Shown one piece after another: positions 41,694-51,768 of a stretch of DNA of 64,000 nt. Within the stretch, counting starts at the first letter, position 1, and each line of letters opens with the position of its first letter. The stretch spans positions 1 to 64,000 of the forward strand of contig NZ_JAVWJB010000007.1 in assembly GCF_036639235.1 (NCBI RefSeq), read 5' to 3'. The stretch is from Clostridium_AB sp036639235. Lineage in GTDB: Bacteria; Bacillota; Clostridia; Clostridiales; Caloramatoraceae. The position numbers and the translations under genes were made by a program. The notes under the pieces are model-generated. The model searched no databases and was not told the DNA's origin. It was given only the letters and a program-made list of their open reading frames with translations.

Positions 41694-42647
41694 TTAAATG
41701 ATCTCCTTTATCTTAGAAAGTAAACTATCTATTACAAAATCAATATCTCCACTTATAGCACAGCCGGCAGCTCTTATATGACCACCACCACTAAAGCTTT
41801 CCGCAACAAATCTAACATCAGCATAGTTTTTTGAACGTATACTTATTTTATATAGATTATCAGACTTTTTCTTAATTAAGACTGATACTTCAACAGTATC
41901 AATATCTCTACCTATATTAACAATATCTCCAGTTTCATTTTCATCCACACCTGACTCTTTAATAATTTCATCAGATAAATAGATAATTGCTAGCTTATCA
42001 TCAAAGTAAAACTTAAGCTCATTAGTAGCTAGTGCCGTAAGCTTAAGCTGCTGCTTTGTTTTCTCATCTAAAAGCCTATTATATATCTTTGAATGATCTA
42101 TATTAAATTCCATAAGATTAGCTGCTGAAATTAAAGTTGATGGAGAGGTATTGGAATATTTAAAACCCCCTGTATCAGAAACAATTGATGTATAAAGACA
42201 TATTGCAACGTTTCTGTCTATTGGAAGTTCCCCCTCTTTCATAATACTAAAAAGCATTTCACCAACACTTGATATTTCAGGACACACATAATTATGTGTT
42301 CCATAATAGTCATTTGACTTATGATGGTCTATATTAATTACAGTTGTTTCTTTAAGTAAAATATCTGAAAAACTAAGTCTTTTAGTGTCTCCACAATCAA
42401 GTGCAAAAACTACATCATACTTAACACTCGGAGCCTCTGTAATAATATTACTTGCACCCTCTAAAAAGCTAAGTCTTTTTGGAACCACATCATTTAAATA
42501 CACATTAACGTTTTTGTTAAGAAGTTTAAGACAGTTATATAGACCTAACATAGAACCCATACAATCTCCATCTGGAGACGTATGGGATACTATTGCAAAG
42601 TTATTATTTAATTTAATAAGGTCTATAATGGTTTTTACACTAGTCAT
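41694..42647 (-). CDS. nrnA: Bifunctional oligoribonuclease / pAp phosphatase NrnA
   Basis: DHH-DHHA1 phosphoesterase that degrades very short RNAs to mononucleotides and removes phosphate from pAp. Motifs: SHTSPDGDCMGS, DCGDTKR, NIDHHKSND (the DHH), and the DHHA1 glycine-rich GGGHIRAAG near the end. At 317 residues it is full length. It overlaps rbfA by eight bases and leads into truB, a standard clostridial and Bacillus-related arrangement. Confidence 0.95.
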   Translation of the reverse strand: MTSVKTIIDLIKLNNNFAIVSHTSPDGDCMGSMLGLYNCLKLLNKNVNVYLNDVVPKRLSFLEGASNIITEAPSVKYDVVFALDCGDTKRLSFSDILLKETTVINIDHHKSNDYYGTHNYVCPEISSVGEMLFSIMKEGELPIDRNVAICLYTSIVSDTGGFKYSNTSPSTLISAANLMEFNIDHSKIYNRLLDEKTKQQLKLTALATNELKFYFDDKLAIIYLSDEIIKESGVDENETGDIVNIGRDIDTVEVSVLIKKKSDNLYKISIRSKNYADVRFVAESFSGGGHIRAAGCAISGDIDFVIDSLLSKIKEII

Positions 42648-42990
42648 TCTTCTTTATATCAGAAAGAATTTTATTAATGTGTAAACCATGTTCTAAAGAC
42701 TCGTCTATTTCAAACAGAATTTCAGGTGTATATCTAACCTTAATCTTGCTTGCAACTTCACGTCTAATGAATCCAGCAGCACTTCTTAAGCCTTGTATAC
42801 ACTTAACCTTAGCTTCCTTATCACCAAATACACTAATATATGCCTTAGCATATCGTAAGTCTTTTGTTACATCAACCCTAGTTACTGTTGTAAGCATTGG
42901 TACTCTAGGATCCTTAATATTGTTTTGTATAATATCACTTAGAATCTTTCTGATTTCCTCAGAAAGTCTAACTGTTCTATTAAATGCCAT
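42640..42990 (-). CDS. rbfA: Ribosome-binding factor A
   Basis: Binds the 30S subunit during late 16S rRNA maturation. A single KH-like domain with RLSEEIRKILSDIIQN, DPRV and SVFG. The 116-residue length is normal. The gene lies 15 bases after infB and overlaps nrnA. The ribosome site is AGAGGTGAAGTAGTAT. Confidence 0.95.
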   Translation of the reverse strand: MAFNRTVRLSEEIRKILSDIIQNNIKDPRVPMLTTVTRVDVTKDLRYAKAYISVFGDKEAKVKCIQGLRSAAGFIRREVASKIKVRYTPEILFEIDESLEHGLHINKILSDIKKND

Positions 42991-43005
42991 ATACTACTTC
43001 ACCTC

Positions 43006-45102
43006 TTATTTTCTTTCAATTTCTTCCATAGTATATCCTTCAATAACATCGTCTTCCTTAAGGTCATTAAACTTTTCTATTGTTATACCACATTCGAATC
43101 CAGTAGCAACTTCCTTCGCATCATCCTTAAATCTCTTAAGTGATGAAAGCTTACCTTCAAATATAACAATACCATCTCTAATAACTCTAACGCTGTTATT
43201 TCTATTTATCTTACCATCTTCTACATAGCATCCAGCAATTGTTCCAACACTTGATACCTTAAATGTAGTTCTAACGTTAAGTTTTGCTGTAATAACTTCC
43301 TTATATATAGGGTCTAGCATCCCCTTCATAGCAGCAGTTACATCGTCAATAGCATGGTAGATAACTCTATACGTTTTGATTTCAACCTTTTCTTTTTCAG
43401 CGAGTACTCTAGCAAGTGAATCAGGTCTTACATTAAATCCTATAATAATAGCATTTGATGCTGAAGCTAGTGTAACGTCTGTTTCAGAAATAGCTCCCAC
43501 TCCACCGTGGATAACTCTAACTCTAACCTCATCATTTGATAGCTTAACAAGTGATTGTCTTACTGCCTCAACAGAACCTTGAACGTCTGCCTTAATAATA
43601 ATGTTAAGATCCTTAACTTTACCCTCTTGTATTTGGCTAAATAGCTCTTCAAGTGAAAGCTTAGCAGTGCTTGCATAGAACTTTTCCTTGTTCTTGTTTT
43701 CAACAATTGTAGCTACTTGTCTAGCAGTCTTTTCGTCTTGAACTGCATAAATAATATCTCCACCGCTTGGAGCATGTGAAAGTCCTAGTACCTCAACTGG
43801 CATTGAAGGTCCTGCTGATTTAACATTCTTACCCTTGTCGTTAATCATAGCTCTAACTTTACCGTAAGCTGAGTCAACAACAATTGAGTCTCCAACCTTA
43901 AGAGTTCCATTTTGTACAAGAATAGTAGCAACAGGTCCTCTTCCCTTATCTAGTTGAGCCTCAACAACAATACCCTTAGCAAGTCTGTTAGGATTTGCCT
44001 TAAGGTCCTGCATTTCTGACATTAGAACTATCATTTCAAGTAGGTTATCAATACCATCTCCTGTTTTAGCTGAAACAGGTACACAAACAGTATCTCCACC
44101 CCAATCTTCTGAAACAAGCTCATGCTCTGTAAGTTCTTGTTTAACTCTCTCTGGGTTAGCAGCTGGTTTATCCATTTTGTTAATAGCAACAATTATAGGT
44201 ACTCCTGCCGCCTTAGCATGGTTAATAGCCTCAGCAGTTTGTGGCATTACACCATCATCTGCAGCAACAACTAGTATTGCGATGTCAGTAGCCTGAGCTC
44301 CTCTAGCTCTCATTGATGTAAACGCAGCGTGTCCTGGAGTATCAAGGAATGTTACCTTTTCCCCATTAACGTCTACTGTATATGCACCAATGTGCTGAGT
44401 GATTCCACCTGCTTCTGTTGAAGTAACCTTAGCACTTCTAATATAGTCAAGTAGAGATGTTTTACCGTGGTCAACGTGTCCCATTACTGTAACTACTGGT
44501 GGTCTTTTTACAAGATCCTTCTCATCGTCTTCAAAGTCATTTACAAGAATTTCTTCTTTTTCTTTGACTTCTTCTATTTCTAATAATAAATCATATTCTT
44601 CTGCTATTTTTTCAGCAACTTCAAAACTAATTTCATTATTTACATTTGCCATTACGCCCATAAACATAAGCTTCTTAATAACTTCAGCTGTTGGCTTGTT
44701 GATTCTTTCACAAAAATCCTTAACTCTTATGCTTTCTGGAATGGTAATTATTCCTATATCCATCTTATCCTCATCCTTACTTGAGGGATATTCATCCCTC
44801 TTATTTTTTCCCTTGTTTTTCTTTTTAGAAAATGATTTTTCTTCTAATTCATGCTGTTCGTATTTTTCATGTTCTTCGAATTTACTAGCTGGTTCAGCTG
44901 AATCTTGTGAGTCAGTTGAATCCTTATCTTTTGATTTTTGAAGTTCCTCTAAGAACTCAGTAACTATTGAAGCCTCATCGCCTTCGATAACACTCATATG
45001 ATTCTTAACTTCAATACCAAACTCTTTATTTAAAAGCTCGATAAGTTCTTTACTACTCATTTCACTTTGCTTTGCCAGTTCATATATTCTAATTTTTGAC
45101 AA
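43006..45102 (-). CDS. infB: Translation initiation factor IF-2
   Basis: GTPase that brings initiator tRNA to the 30S subunit. The N-terminus has the IF2N motif SKIRIYELAKQ, then a charged low-complexity stretch (about 55-105). The G domain has GHVDHGKTS near 208, DTPGHAAF and NKMDKP, followed by two beta barrels and domain III. I place the start at TTG 45102 behind GGGGGTGA; ATG 45117 is within that site. This gives 698 residues and overlaps ylxQ by 14 bases. Confidence 0.96.
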   Translation of the reverse strand: MSKIRIYELAKQSEMSSKELIELLNKEFGIEVKNHMSVIEGDEASIVTEFLEELQKSKDKDSTDSQDSAEPASKFEEHEKYEQHELEEKSFSKKKNKGKNKRDEYPSSKDEDKMDIGIITIPESIRVKDFCERINKPTAEVIKKLMFMGVMANVNNEISFEVAEKIAEEYDLLLEIEEVKEKEEILVNDFEDDEKDLVKRPPVVTVMGHVDHGKTSLLDYIRSAKVTSTEAGGITQHIGAYTVDVNGEKVTFLDTPGHAAFTSMRARGAQATDIAILVVAADDGVMPQTAEAINHAKAAGVPIIVAINKMDKPAANPERVKQELTEHELVSEDWGGDTVCVPVSAKTGDGIDNLLEMIVLMSEMQDLKANPNRLAKGIVVEAQLDKGRGPVATILVQNGTLKVGDSIVVDSAYGKVRAMINDKGKNVKSAGPSMPVEVLGLSHAPSGGDIIYAVQDEKTARQVATIVENKNKEKFYASTAKLSLEELFSQIQEGKVKDLNIIIKADVQGSVEAVRQSLVKLSNDEVRVRVIHGGVGAISETDVTLASASNAIIIGFNVRPDSLARVLAEKEKVEIKTYRVIYHAIDDVTAAMKGMLDPIYKEVITAKLNVRTTFKVSSVGTIAGCYVEDGKINRNNSVRVIRDGIVIFEGKLSSLKRFKDDAKEVATGFECGITIEKFNDLKEDDVIEGYTMEEIERK

Positions 45103-45421
45103 TACATTCACCCCCATTTTTTATGTGAGAAGCTTTCTCTTTAAACGCTTTTGCAAAACCAGCATTTTTTATACCGAGTACACTTCTTGGAGACTTTCCT
45201 ATAGCATAACCTAGATCATCTTTATCACCAATAATAAGATATTCAAGGTTTTTTCTAGATGCAAGTGCTGTAAACCTATTCTTAGTGTTATTACTTGCAT
45301 CCGCTGAAATAATCAGAAAAACAACGTTATTTTTTTTGATCTCAATTTCTACAGTATCATCACCTGAACAAAGATTTCCTGATTTTTGCATAAGACCTAA
45401 AAAGCTATAAATCTTATTCAT
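45089..45421 (-). CDS. ylxQ: L7Ae-family RNA-binding protein YlxQ
   Basis: A 110-residue L7Ae/L30e/S12e/Gadd45-fold protein (YSFLGLMQKSGNLCSGDD, VFLIISADASNNT) that probably binds kink-turn RNA. Its cellular target is not settled. It lies in the conserved nusA-ylxR-ylxQ-infB series and overlaps both neighbours (8 bases with rnpM, 14 with infB), so the four are tightly coupled. Confidence 0.9.
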   Translation of the reverse strand: MNKIYSFLGLMQKSGNLCSGDDTVEIEIKKNNVVFLIISADASNNTKNRFTALASRKNLEYLIIGDKDDLGYAIGKSPRSVLGIKNAGFAKAFKEKASHIKNGGECIVKN

Positions 45422-45680
45422 TAGAAATCTCGCCCATTAATTGTTCATAAATCTCAGGTGATATACTAATTCCAAGTGCTCTTTCAAATTTTTTTGCTTT
45501 AAAAGCCTTATCAAAACACTCAGTACATTTACATATATATGACCCTCTACCAGGAGCTTTCCCAACTAGGTCAATTTTAATTTCATTTTCTTTATTCTTA
45601 ACAACTCTAATAAGATCCTTCTTAGCCTTCATTTCTTGACAGCCAAGACACATTCTTGTAGGAGTCTTTTTTATCTTCAC
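45414..45680 (-). CDS. rnpM: YlxR-family protein (RnpM, RNase P modulator)
   Basis: An 88-residue basic protein with TRMCLGCQEMKAKKDLIR and the core GRGSYICKCTECFDKAF. The four cysteines in two pairs could hold a metal. The Bacillus orthologue YlxR binds RNase P RNA and modulates its activity, hence the name RnpM. Its start overlaps the nusA stop by one base. Function here is by homology. Confidence 0.9.
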   Translation of the reverse strand: MKIKKTPTRMCLGCQEMKAKKDLIRVVKNKENEIKIDLVGKAPGRGSYICKCTECFDKAFKAKKFERALGISISPEIYEQLMGEISNE

Positions 45681-46804
45681 TATATATCCTCTCCTTCAAT
45701 AACTGGAACTTCAACTTCTTGAGATTCAGTCATAGAAACAACCTGATCATTAGTAAAGTTTTGACATTCTGCTGCCTGTGATTCACTCTTAATATCAATC
45801 TTCCAACCTGTAAGCTTAGCTGATAGTCTAGCATTTTGTCCTTCTTTACCTATAGCAAGTGATAATTGGTAATCAGGTACTATAACCTTAGCACTCTTCT
45901 CTTCCTCATTAACACTAACACTTACAACCTTTGATGGGCTAAGTGCATTTGCAATAAATTCAGCAGGGTCTTTGCTCCACTTAACAATATCGATTTTTTC
46001 ACCCTTAAGCTCTGAAACTATGTTTTGAACTCTCATTCCACTTGGTCCAACACATGCACCAGTAGCATCAACATTCTCATCCTTTGAGAAAACTGCAATT
46101 TTAGTTCTTGATCCAGCTTCTCTTGCTATGCTTTTGATTTCAACTATTCCATCAAATATCTCTGGAACTTCAATTTCAAATAGTCTCTTAATTATTCCAG
46201 GATGTGTTCTTGAAATAACTATATTAGGTCCCTTTGAAGTCTTCTTAACTTCAACAACATAAAACTTAAGAATATCTCCGTGTTTATATATCTCTGATGG
46301 CATTTGCTCAGTTGGAGTTAGGAAAGTTTCAAGTCTTCCTATATCAACTAGTATATTTTGCTTTTCTTTCTTTTGAACTATACCAGTTATAATATCATTT
46401 TCCTTTTCAACTAACTCTTTGTATATTACGTCTCTTTCAGCTTCTTTAATCTCTTGGATAACTCTTTGTCTAGCGTTTTGGGCTGCAACTCTTCCGAATT
46501 CTCTAGGATTAACTTCTATATCAACTACATCATCTAGTTCATATGTAAGATTAATTGCCTTAGCGTCCTCTAAACTAATCTCAAGCAGGTTATCATAAAC
46601 ATCTTCAACAACCTTCTTTTGAGCGTAAACATGTGTTTCTCCAGTTTCTTTGTTAATTGTAACCTTAGCATTTTGTGAAGTTCCGTAGTTCTTCTTATAT
46701 GCTGAGATTAGTGATGATTCTAGTGATTCGAATATTATATCCTTTTCAATTCCTTTAAGGCTTGCTATTTCAAGTAGTGAGTCTATAAACTCATTGTTAA
46801 TCAT
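45680..46804 (-). CDS. nusA: Transcription termination/antitermination factor NusA
   Basis: Binds RNA polymerase and modulates pausing, termination and antitermination. Order: N-terminal polymerase-binding domain (1-125), S1 (about 135-200), KH1 and KH2 (about 200-345; VGPSGMRVQNIV and AIGKEGQNARLS). Its 374 residues lack the C-terminal acidic repeats of E. coli, as in other Firmicutes. The gene follows rimP by 21 bases. Confidence 0.96.
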   Translation of the reverse strand: MINNEFIDSLLEIASLKGIEKDIIFESLESSLISAYKKNYGTSQNAKVTINKETGETHVYAQKKVVEDVYDNLLEISLEDAKAINLTYELDDVVDIEVNPREFGRVAAQNARQRVIQEIKEAERDVIYKELVEKENDIITGIVQKKEKQNILVDIGRLETFLTPTEQMPSEIYKHGDILKFYVVEVKKTSKGPNIVISRTHPGIIKRLFEIEVPEIFDGIVEIKSIAREAGSRTKIAVFSKDENVDATGACVGPSGMRVQNIVSELKGEKIDIVKWSKDPAEFIANALSPSKVVSVSVNEEEKSAKVIVPDYQLSLAIGKEGQNARLSAKLTGWKIDIKSESQAAECQNFTNDQVVSMTESQEVEVPVIEGEDI

Positions 46805-46825
46805 TTTTAAATTCCTCCCAAAATT

Positions 46826-47284
46826 TTAAAAATCATTTAGTCGTACAGAAGCTACTAAACTTTTATCTATTTCGATGTTATTATTATCGATTGTAATTAT
46901 TATATTATTGTCAGTGTATCCATTTAGAATACCGTCAACAAACTTCTTATCCATAAACGGTTTGTAGAATTTTATTTTAATTTTCTTACCATTATATTTG
47001 ATAAAGTCGCTTTCTTTTTTAAGTGGTCTATCAAGTCCTGGTGAAGAAACTTCAAGATAGTAAGACTCTTTAATTGGGTCTACTTCATCTAATTTATCGC
47101 CTACTGCTCTACTTACAGCTGCACAATCTTCAATTTGAATACCGTTTTCTGAATCTATATAAAATCTTAAATACCATTCGCCATCTTCTTTAATATATTC
47201 TATATCAACTAATTCATATCCAAGTGATTCAACTAATGGTGCTGTAAATTCTTCTATAGTTAGTTCTAAAGATTTCTTGCTCAT
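46826..47284 (-). CDS. rimP: Ribosome maturation factor RimP
   Basis: Assists 30S assembly. Two domains: an alpha/beta N-terminal part with YELVDIEYIKE and LRFYIDSENGI, and an Sm-like C-terminal part. SSPGLDRPL is the family signature. At 152 residues it is full length. It is the first gene of the nusA-infB unit, after the polC terminator. I find no certain promoter in the 150 bases upstream. Confidence 0.94.
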   Translation of the reverse strand: MSKKSLELTIEEFTAPLVESLGYELVDIEYIKEDGEWYLRFYIDSENGIQIEDCAAVSRAVGDKLDEVDPIKESYYLEVSSPGLDRPLKKESDFIKYNGKKIKIKFYKPFMDKKFVDGILNGYTDNNIIITIDNNNIEIDKSLVASVRLNDF

Positions 47285-47352
47285 TTTGGCCCTCCCATCT
47301 TATATTTATTATTTGTATAAACACATAGCTTATATTCATGAAAACATAAATG

Positions 47353-47376
47353 AAAGAGTGGGTTTCCCCACTCTTT
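47353..47376. terminator. Terminator hairpin between polC and rimP
   Basis: Ten-base perfect arms AAAGAGTGGG and CCCACTCTTT around a 4-base loop. The T tail is short on the minus strand (CATTTATGTTTT). Confidence 0.75.
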
Positions 47377-47435
47377 ATTCATTAAGTATATATGCTGTTT
47401 ATAACATTATAACATTAAGTGTTTTTTTTTACAAG

Positions 47436-50400
47436 TTAAAATAAAGATAGCTGGCTTGTGTCAGGAAGTCCCTCAAGACATCCATGCTCGTTCATTATCT
47501 CTATAACTGTTTTAGATATCTTAGTTCTAACTCTTAAATCTTCTTTAGAAATAAATTCACCATTACCGCGAGCCTCTACAATACTCTTTGCAGCAGTTTC
47601 TCCAACTCCTTGTAGAGCCCTAAATGGTGGTAGTATTCCCTCATCAGTTATTTTGAATCTAATACTATCCGATTTATATAAATCTACCTTAAGCATTTTA
47701 ATTCCCCTTGCAAACATTTCATTTGCAATTTCCATAACAGTTAAATACCCCTTCTCTTTTTGGGTTAGGTTATTACCCTTAGCTTCAACTTCGCGAATAG
47801 CCTGAAGTACTGCATCCTGTCCCTTAGATACTATGCTTGCATCAAAGTCTTCAAGTCCACGTACACTAAAGTATGTAGCATAATAAGCCTGTGGATAATA
47901 CACTTTAAAATAGGCTATTCTTATAGCCATCATAACGTAGGCAACTGCGTGTCCCTTAGGGAACATATACTTAATTGTATTACATGAATTAATATACCAC
48001 TCAGGCACATTATTCTCCTTCATTTCCTCTATATCCCCGTCACGAAGTCCTTTTCCCTTTCTAACTCTCTCCATTATGGTAAATGCATTTTTAGGCTTAA
48101 CACCCATAAGCATTAAATAGTTCATAATATCATCTCTGGTACAAATTACTTCTTTAAGTGTTGCATACCCATCACGAATAAGATCCTGTGCATTATTTAG
48201 CCAAACATCGGTACCATGTGATAATCCTGAAATTCTAACTAATTCTGCAAAGGTATGTGGCTGTGTATCAACAAGCATCTGACGAACGAACTTCGTACCA
48301 AACTCAGGTAGGCCTAAGGTTCCAACTTCACATGTAAAATTATCCTTGTTAACATTAAGAGCCTCTGGAGAAGTAAATAAGCTAAGTACCTTCTCATCTC
48401 CAAGGGGAATCTTTGTTGGGTCAAGTCCTGTTAAATCTTGAAGCATTCTAATTACAGTAGGATCGTCGTGTCCTAGTATATCTAGCTTCAGTAATCTACC
48501 ACTTATAGAATGATAATCAAAATGTGTAGTTATAATATCACTATTAACATCATCAGCAGGCCTTTGTATTGGGCAGAAATTGTATATATCATTATCCCTT
48601 GGAACAACCATTACACCTCCTGGATGCTGACCGGATGTTCTTTTAACTCCAGTACATCCCTTAACAAGCCTTTCAATTTCAGCTGCTGTAGATGGAATTT
48701 CTCTTTCGTCTAAGTAATTCTTAACATATCCAAATGCTGTTTTTTCAGCTATTGTTCCAATAGTACCTGCCCTAAACACATATCCTTCACCAAATAATTC
48801 TTCAGTGTATTTATGTGCATTTGGCTGGTATTCACCTGAAAAGTTAAGGTCTATATCAGGTTCCTTATCACCCTCAAAACCAAGGAAAACCTCAAAAGGT
48901 ATTTCAAATCCATCCTTAGTAAGTGCTGTTCCACATTTAGGACAGTCCCTATCCTTAAGGTCAGCACCTGAACCTATAGAACCATCAGTATAGAACTCAG
49001 ACCATTTACAATTACTACATACATAGTGTGGTGCTAATGGGTTAACCTCTGTAATATCTGTCATTGTTGCAACTAATGATGATCCAACCGACCCTCTTGA
49101 TCCAACTAGGTATCCATCATCAAGTGATTTCTTAACAATTTTATGAGATATAAGATAAAGAACCGCATATCCATTACTTATAATAGAGTTAAGCTCCTTA
49201 TCAAGCCTTTTTTGAACTATTTCAGGTAGAGGTTTTCCATAAATGCTATATGCCTTATTTAAAGTCATATCTCGTATCTCTTCATCTGCCCCATCTATTT
49301 TAGGAGGAAACGTTCCATCTGGAATTGGCTTTATGCTCTCTACCATATCTGCTATTAAATTAGGGTTTTTTATAACAACATCATAACAGGTTTCATGACC
49401 TAAATAACTAAATTCATCAAGCATTTCCCCTGTTGATTTATAGTACAGTGGGGGCTGAGAATCTGCATCATTAAATCCCTTACCTGCCATAAGTATTCGT
49501 CTATAATACTCATCATGTTTATTAAGGAAATGTACATCTCCTGTTGCTACAACCAACTTATTAAGACTTTTTGCTATACTTACAACTTTTTTGTTTAATT
49601 CCTGCAGACCCCTTTGATTTGGTACTATACCTTTTTCAATAAGGAACTGATTATTTCCAACTGGTTGTATTTCAAGGTAATCATAAAACTCTGCAATTTT
49701 CTTAACAATATCCTCAGGCGTATTATTAAGAACAGCCTTATATACCTGACCTGCTTCACATGCTGATCCTATAATTAAGCCATTTCTATTTTCTATAAGA
49801 AGACTTTTAGGTATACGGGGTCTTTTATGGAAATACTTCAGATGACTTTCAGAAACCATTTTATATAAGTTATAAAGTCCTTCATAATTCTTAACAAGAA
49901 TTATAGCATGGTGTGTTTCTGCCTTTTTAATATCAAACTCACTTAAGTATATATTGTTTACTTCACCAATAGTGTTTATATTCATCTCTTTAAGCATATC
50001 TATAAACTTAAAGAAAATACCAGCAGTAGCTACTGCATCATCAACTGCTCTATGATGATTTTCAAGACTAATGTTAAAGTATTCTGCTAATATATTAAGC
50101 TTATGCTTTTTAAGGTCTTTTAATAGCCACCTTGAAATTGTTAGTGTATCAACAACAGTATTTTTAAATTCTAAATTAAGTCTGTTACACTTTTCTATAA
50201 TAAAACCTGTATCAAACTTCGCATTGTGTGCAACTACAGGACTATTTCCTATAAATTCAAGAAACCTTGGCATAACCTTATCTATACTTTCTTTATCCCT
50301 AACCATTTCATTTGTAATACCTGTTAGCTTTGTTATTTCAAATGGTATAGGCTTTAGTGGATTAATCAAAGCTGAAAAGGTATCTATAATCTCTTTATTT

Positions 50401-51755
50401 TTAATCTTAACAGCTCCAATTTCAGTAATCTCCTCTGTTGCCTTGTTAAGCCCAGTTGTTTCTATATCAAATACTATATACTCATCATTAAGAGAATATT
50501 CTCTTGGACCACATATTAATGGTTCACCATCATCAACTAAATATGCCTCTACACCATAAATAACCTTTATGTCTCCAGAGCTTGATGCATCCATAGCCTC
50601 TGGGAATGCTTGAACAACGCCATGATCTGTTATTGCAATTGCTTTATGACCATATTCCTTAGCTCTTTTAATAAGCATAGATGCTGAACATACCCCATCC
50701 ATAGAACTCATTTGTGTATGAGCGTGAAGTTCCACTCTTTTTTCTTCACTTCCATCATCTACCTTAGGTTTTTCTTCCTTTGATACAAAATTAGCCATAA
50801 TAATAGTTTCCTTAGAGAATGTATCAAATGTAACTCTACCATGTACAAGTACCATTTGTGCTCCCTTAATATTACTTATAACATCACTTGCAACCTCTGG
50901 TTTTAAGAAGGCTTTTATGTTAACTGAACTTGTATAATCTGTTACGTTAAACATAAGTAGCACCTTGCCACTTTTCAGTTCCTTAGTATCAATTCCAAAA
51001 ATTTCGCCGCGAACAGTTACTACATCCTCTTCATTTAATGCATCTGAAATACTTGTTTTAAAGTATTCCTTCGGGGATCTACCGTAAATAATATTATCTG
51101 AAGCTACCTTAGCAGCTGAAGCTACCCTAACAGTTTTAGGCTTTTGAATCTTTTCATCAGAAGTTTTTTCTTCTTTAACAATTGGAGCCTTAATAGATTC
51201 TATTTTACTATCTTCAATAGCTTTAAATTCTTCATAATTAAAGCCAGAGTTAATAACCTGAAAATCTATATAAGTAAGCTCTCCAAATATTTTTTGAATA
51301 TGCTCTTTAATTTGTTTGTCTACTCCCCTATCCTTTAAAAGCTTAGTTACAAATTCACTTTCTACATAAATAGTAATATTTTTATCCTTAAGCTTAAATT
51401 CAGATACTTGAAGAAAACATAATATGGTTGGATTTTGTTTAAATATTTCGTGTATAAAGTGTTTAAATCTATTATTATCACTAACTATTTCCTCAAGTGT
51501 AACATTTGGTTTTTCATTACTTTCAATATGAACGTTAATGTTACCATTAATAGATAGTGAATACTTAAGTGCTTCCTTAATAGTCAGTAAAATATCCTCA
51601 TTAAGATTACAAAGAGTGGAAAGAACAACATTCCACTCTTTGTTTGATTTACTTATATATATCTTTTTAATGAAAATATCTTCTATAATATCCTTTAAGG
51701 ATGCATCATTAAAATTATAATCCTTAGTAATTATAGTACTTAATGACTTTTCCAT
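47436..51755 (-). CDS. polC: DNA polymerase III alpha subunit, PolC type
   Basis: Main replicative polymerase of low-GC Gram-positives. Order: N-terminal domains and OB fold (about 225-330), PHP domain (VELHAHTQMSSMDGV) interrupted by a 3'-5' exonuclease (about 428-590; VFDIETTGL, HNAKFDTGF, HHRAVDDA), zinc site (CSNCKWSEF and CPKCG), and the polymerase core with catalytic aspartates in PDIDLNFSG near 965. It is full length at 1439 residues. A perfect 13-base hairpin lies in its first 50 codons. It ends the isoprenoid-lipid gene series. Confidence 0.97.
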   Translation of the reverse strand: MEKSLSTIITKDYNFNDASLKDIIEDIFIKKIYISKSNKEWNVVLSTLCNLNEDILLTIKEALKYSLSINGNINVHIESNEKPNVTLEEIVSDNNRFKHFIHEIFKQNPTILCFLQVSEFKLKDKNITIYVESEFVTKLLKDRGVDKQIKEHIQKIFGELTYIDFQVINSGFNYEEFKAIEDSKIESIKAPIVKEEKTSDEKIQKPKTVRVASAAKVASDNIIYGRSPKEYFKTSISDALNEEDVVTVRGEIFGIDTKELKSGKVLLMFNVTDYTSSVNIKAFLKPEVASDVISNIKGAQMVLVHGRVTFDTFSKETIIMANFVSKEEKPKVDDGSEEKRVELHAHTQMSSMDGVCSASMLIKRAKEYGHKAIAITDHGVVQAFPEAMDASSSGDIKVIYGVEAYLVDDGEPLICGPREYSLNDEYIVFDIETTGLNKATEEITEIGAVKIKNKEIIDTFSALINPLKPIPFEITKLTGITNEMVRDKESIDKVMPRFLEFIGNSPVVAHNAKFDTGFIIEKCNRLNLEFKNTVVDTLTISRWLLKDLKKHKLNILAEYFNISLENHHRAVDDAVATAGIFFKFIDMLKEMNINTIGEVNNIYLSEFDIKKAETHHAIILVKNYEGLYNLYKMVSESHLKYFHKRPRIPKSLLIENRNGLIIGSACEAGQVYKAVLNNTPEDIVKKIAEFYDYLEIQPVGNNQFLIEKGIVPNQRGLQELNKKVVSIAKSLNKLVVATGDVHFLNKHDEYYRRILMAGKGFNDADSQPPLYYKSTGEMLDEFSYLGHETCYDVVIKNPNLIADMVESIKPIPDGTFPPKIDGADEEIRDMTLNKAYSIYGKPLPEIVQKRLDKELNSIISNGYAVLYLISHKIVKKSLDDGYLVGSRGSVGSSLVATMTDITEVNPLAPHYVCSNCKWSEFYTDGSIGSGADLKDRDCPKCGTALTKDGFEIPFEVFLGFEGDKEPDIDLNFSGEYQPNAHKYTEELFGEGYVFRAGTIGTIAEKTAFGYVKNYLDEREIPSTAAEIERLVKGCTGVKRTSGQHPGGVMVVPRDNDIYNFCPIQRPADDVNSDIITTHFDYHSISGRLLKLDILGHDDPTVIRMLQDLTGLDPTKIPLGDEKVLSLFTSPEALNVNKDNFTCEVGTLGLPEFGTKFVRQMLVDTQPHTFAELVRISGLSHGTDVWLNNAQDLIRDGYATLKEVICTRDDIMNYLMLMGVKPKNAFTIMERVRKGKGLRDGDIEEMKENNVPEWYINSCNTIKYMFPKGHAVAYVMMAIRIAYFKVYYPQAYYATYFSVRGLEDFDASIVSKGQDAVLQAIREVEAKGNNLTQKEKGYLTVMEIANEMFARGIKMLKVDLYKSDSIRFKITDEGILPPFRALQGVGETAAKSIVEARGNGEFISKEDLRVRTKISKTVIEIMNEHGCLEGLPDTSQLSLF
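51609..51643. repeat. Perfect inverted repeat inside the 5' part of polC
   Basis: Thirteen-base arms (51609-51621 and 51631-51643, core AAAGAGTGG) with a 9-base loop, starting about 112 bases into the polC message. The core is the same as in the hairpin after polC at 47353-47376. Confidence 0.8.
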
Positions 51756-51768
51756 ATCCTCCTCCAGA

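Noticed and set aside
42677..43228. A 183-codon plus-strand frame across rbfA and infB
   Set aside because: Antisense shadow of two well-supported genes with no start signal.
50071..50559. A 162-codon open frame antisense to polC
   Set aside because: Low-complexity hydrophobic translation that is a shadow of the exonuclease region of polC.
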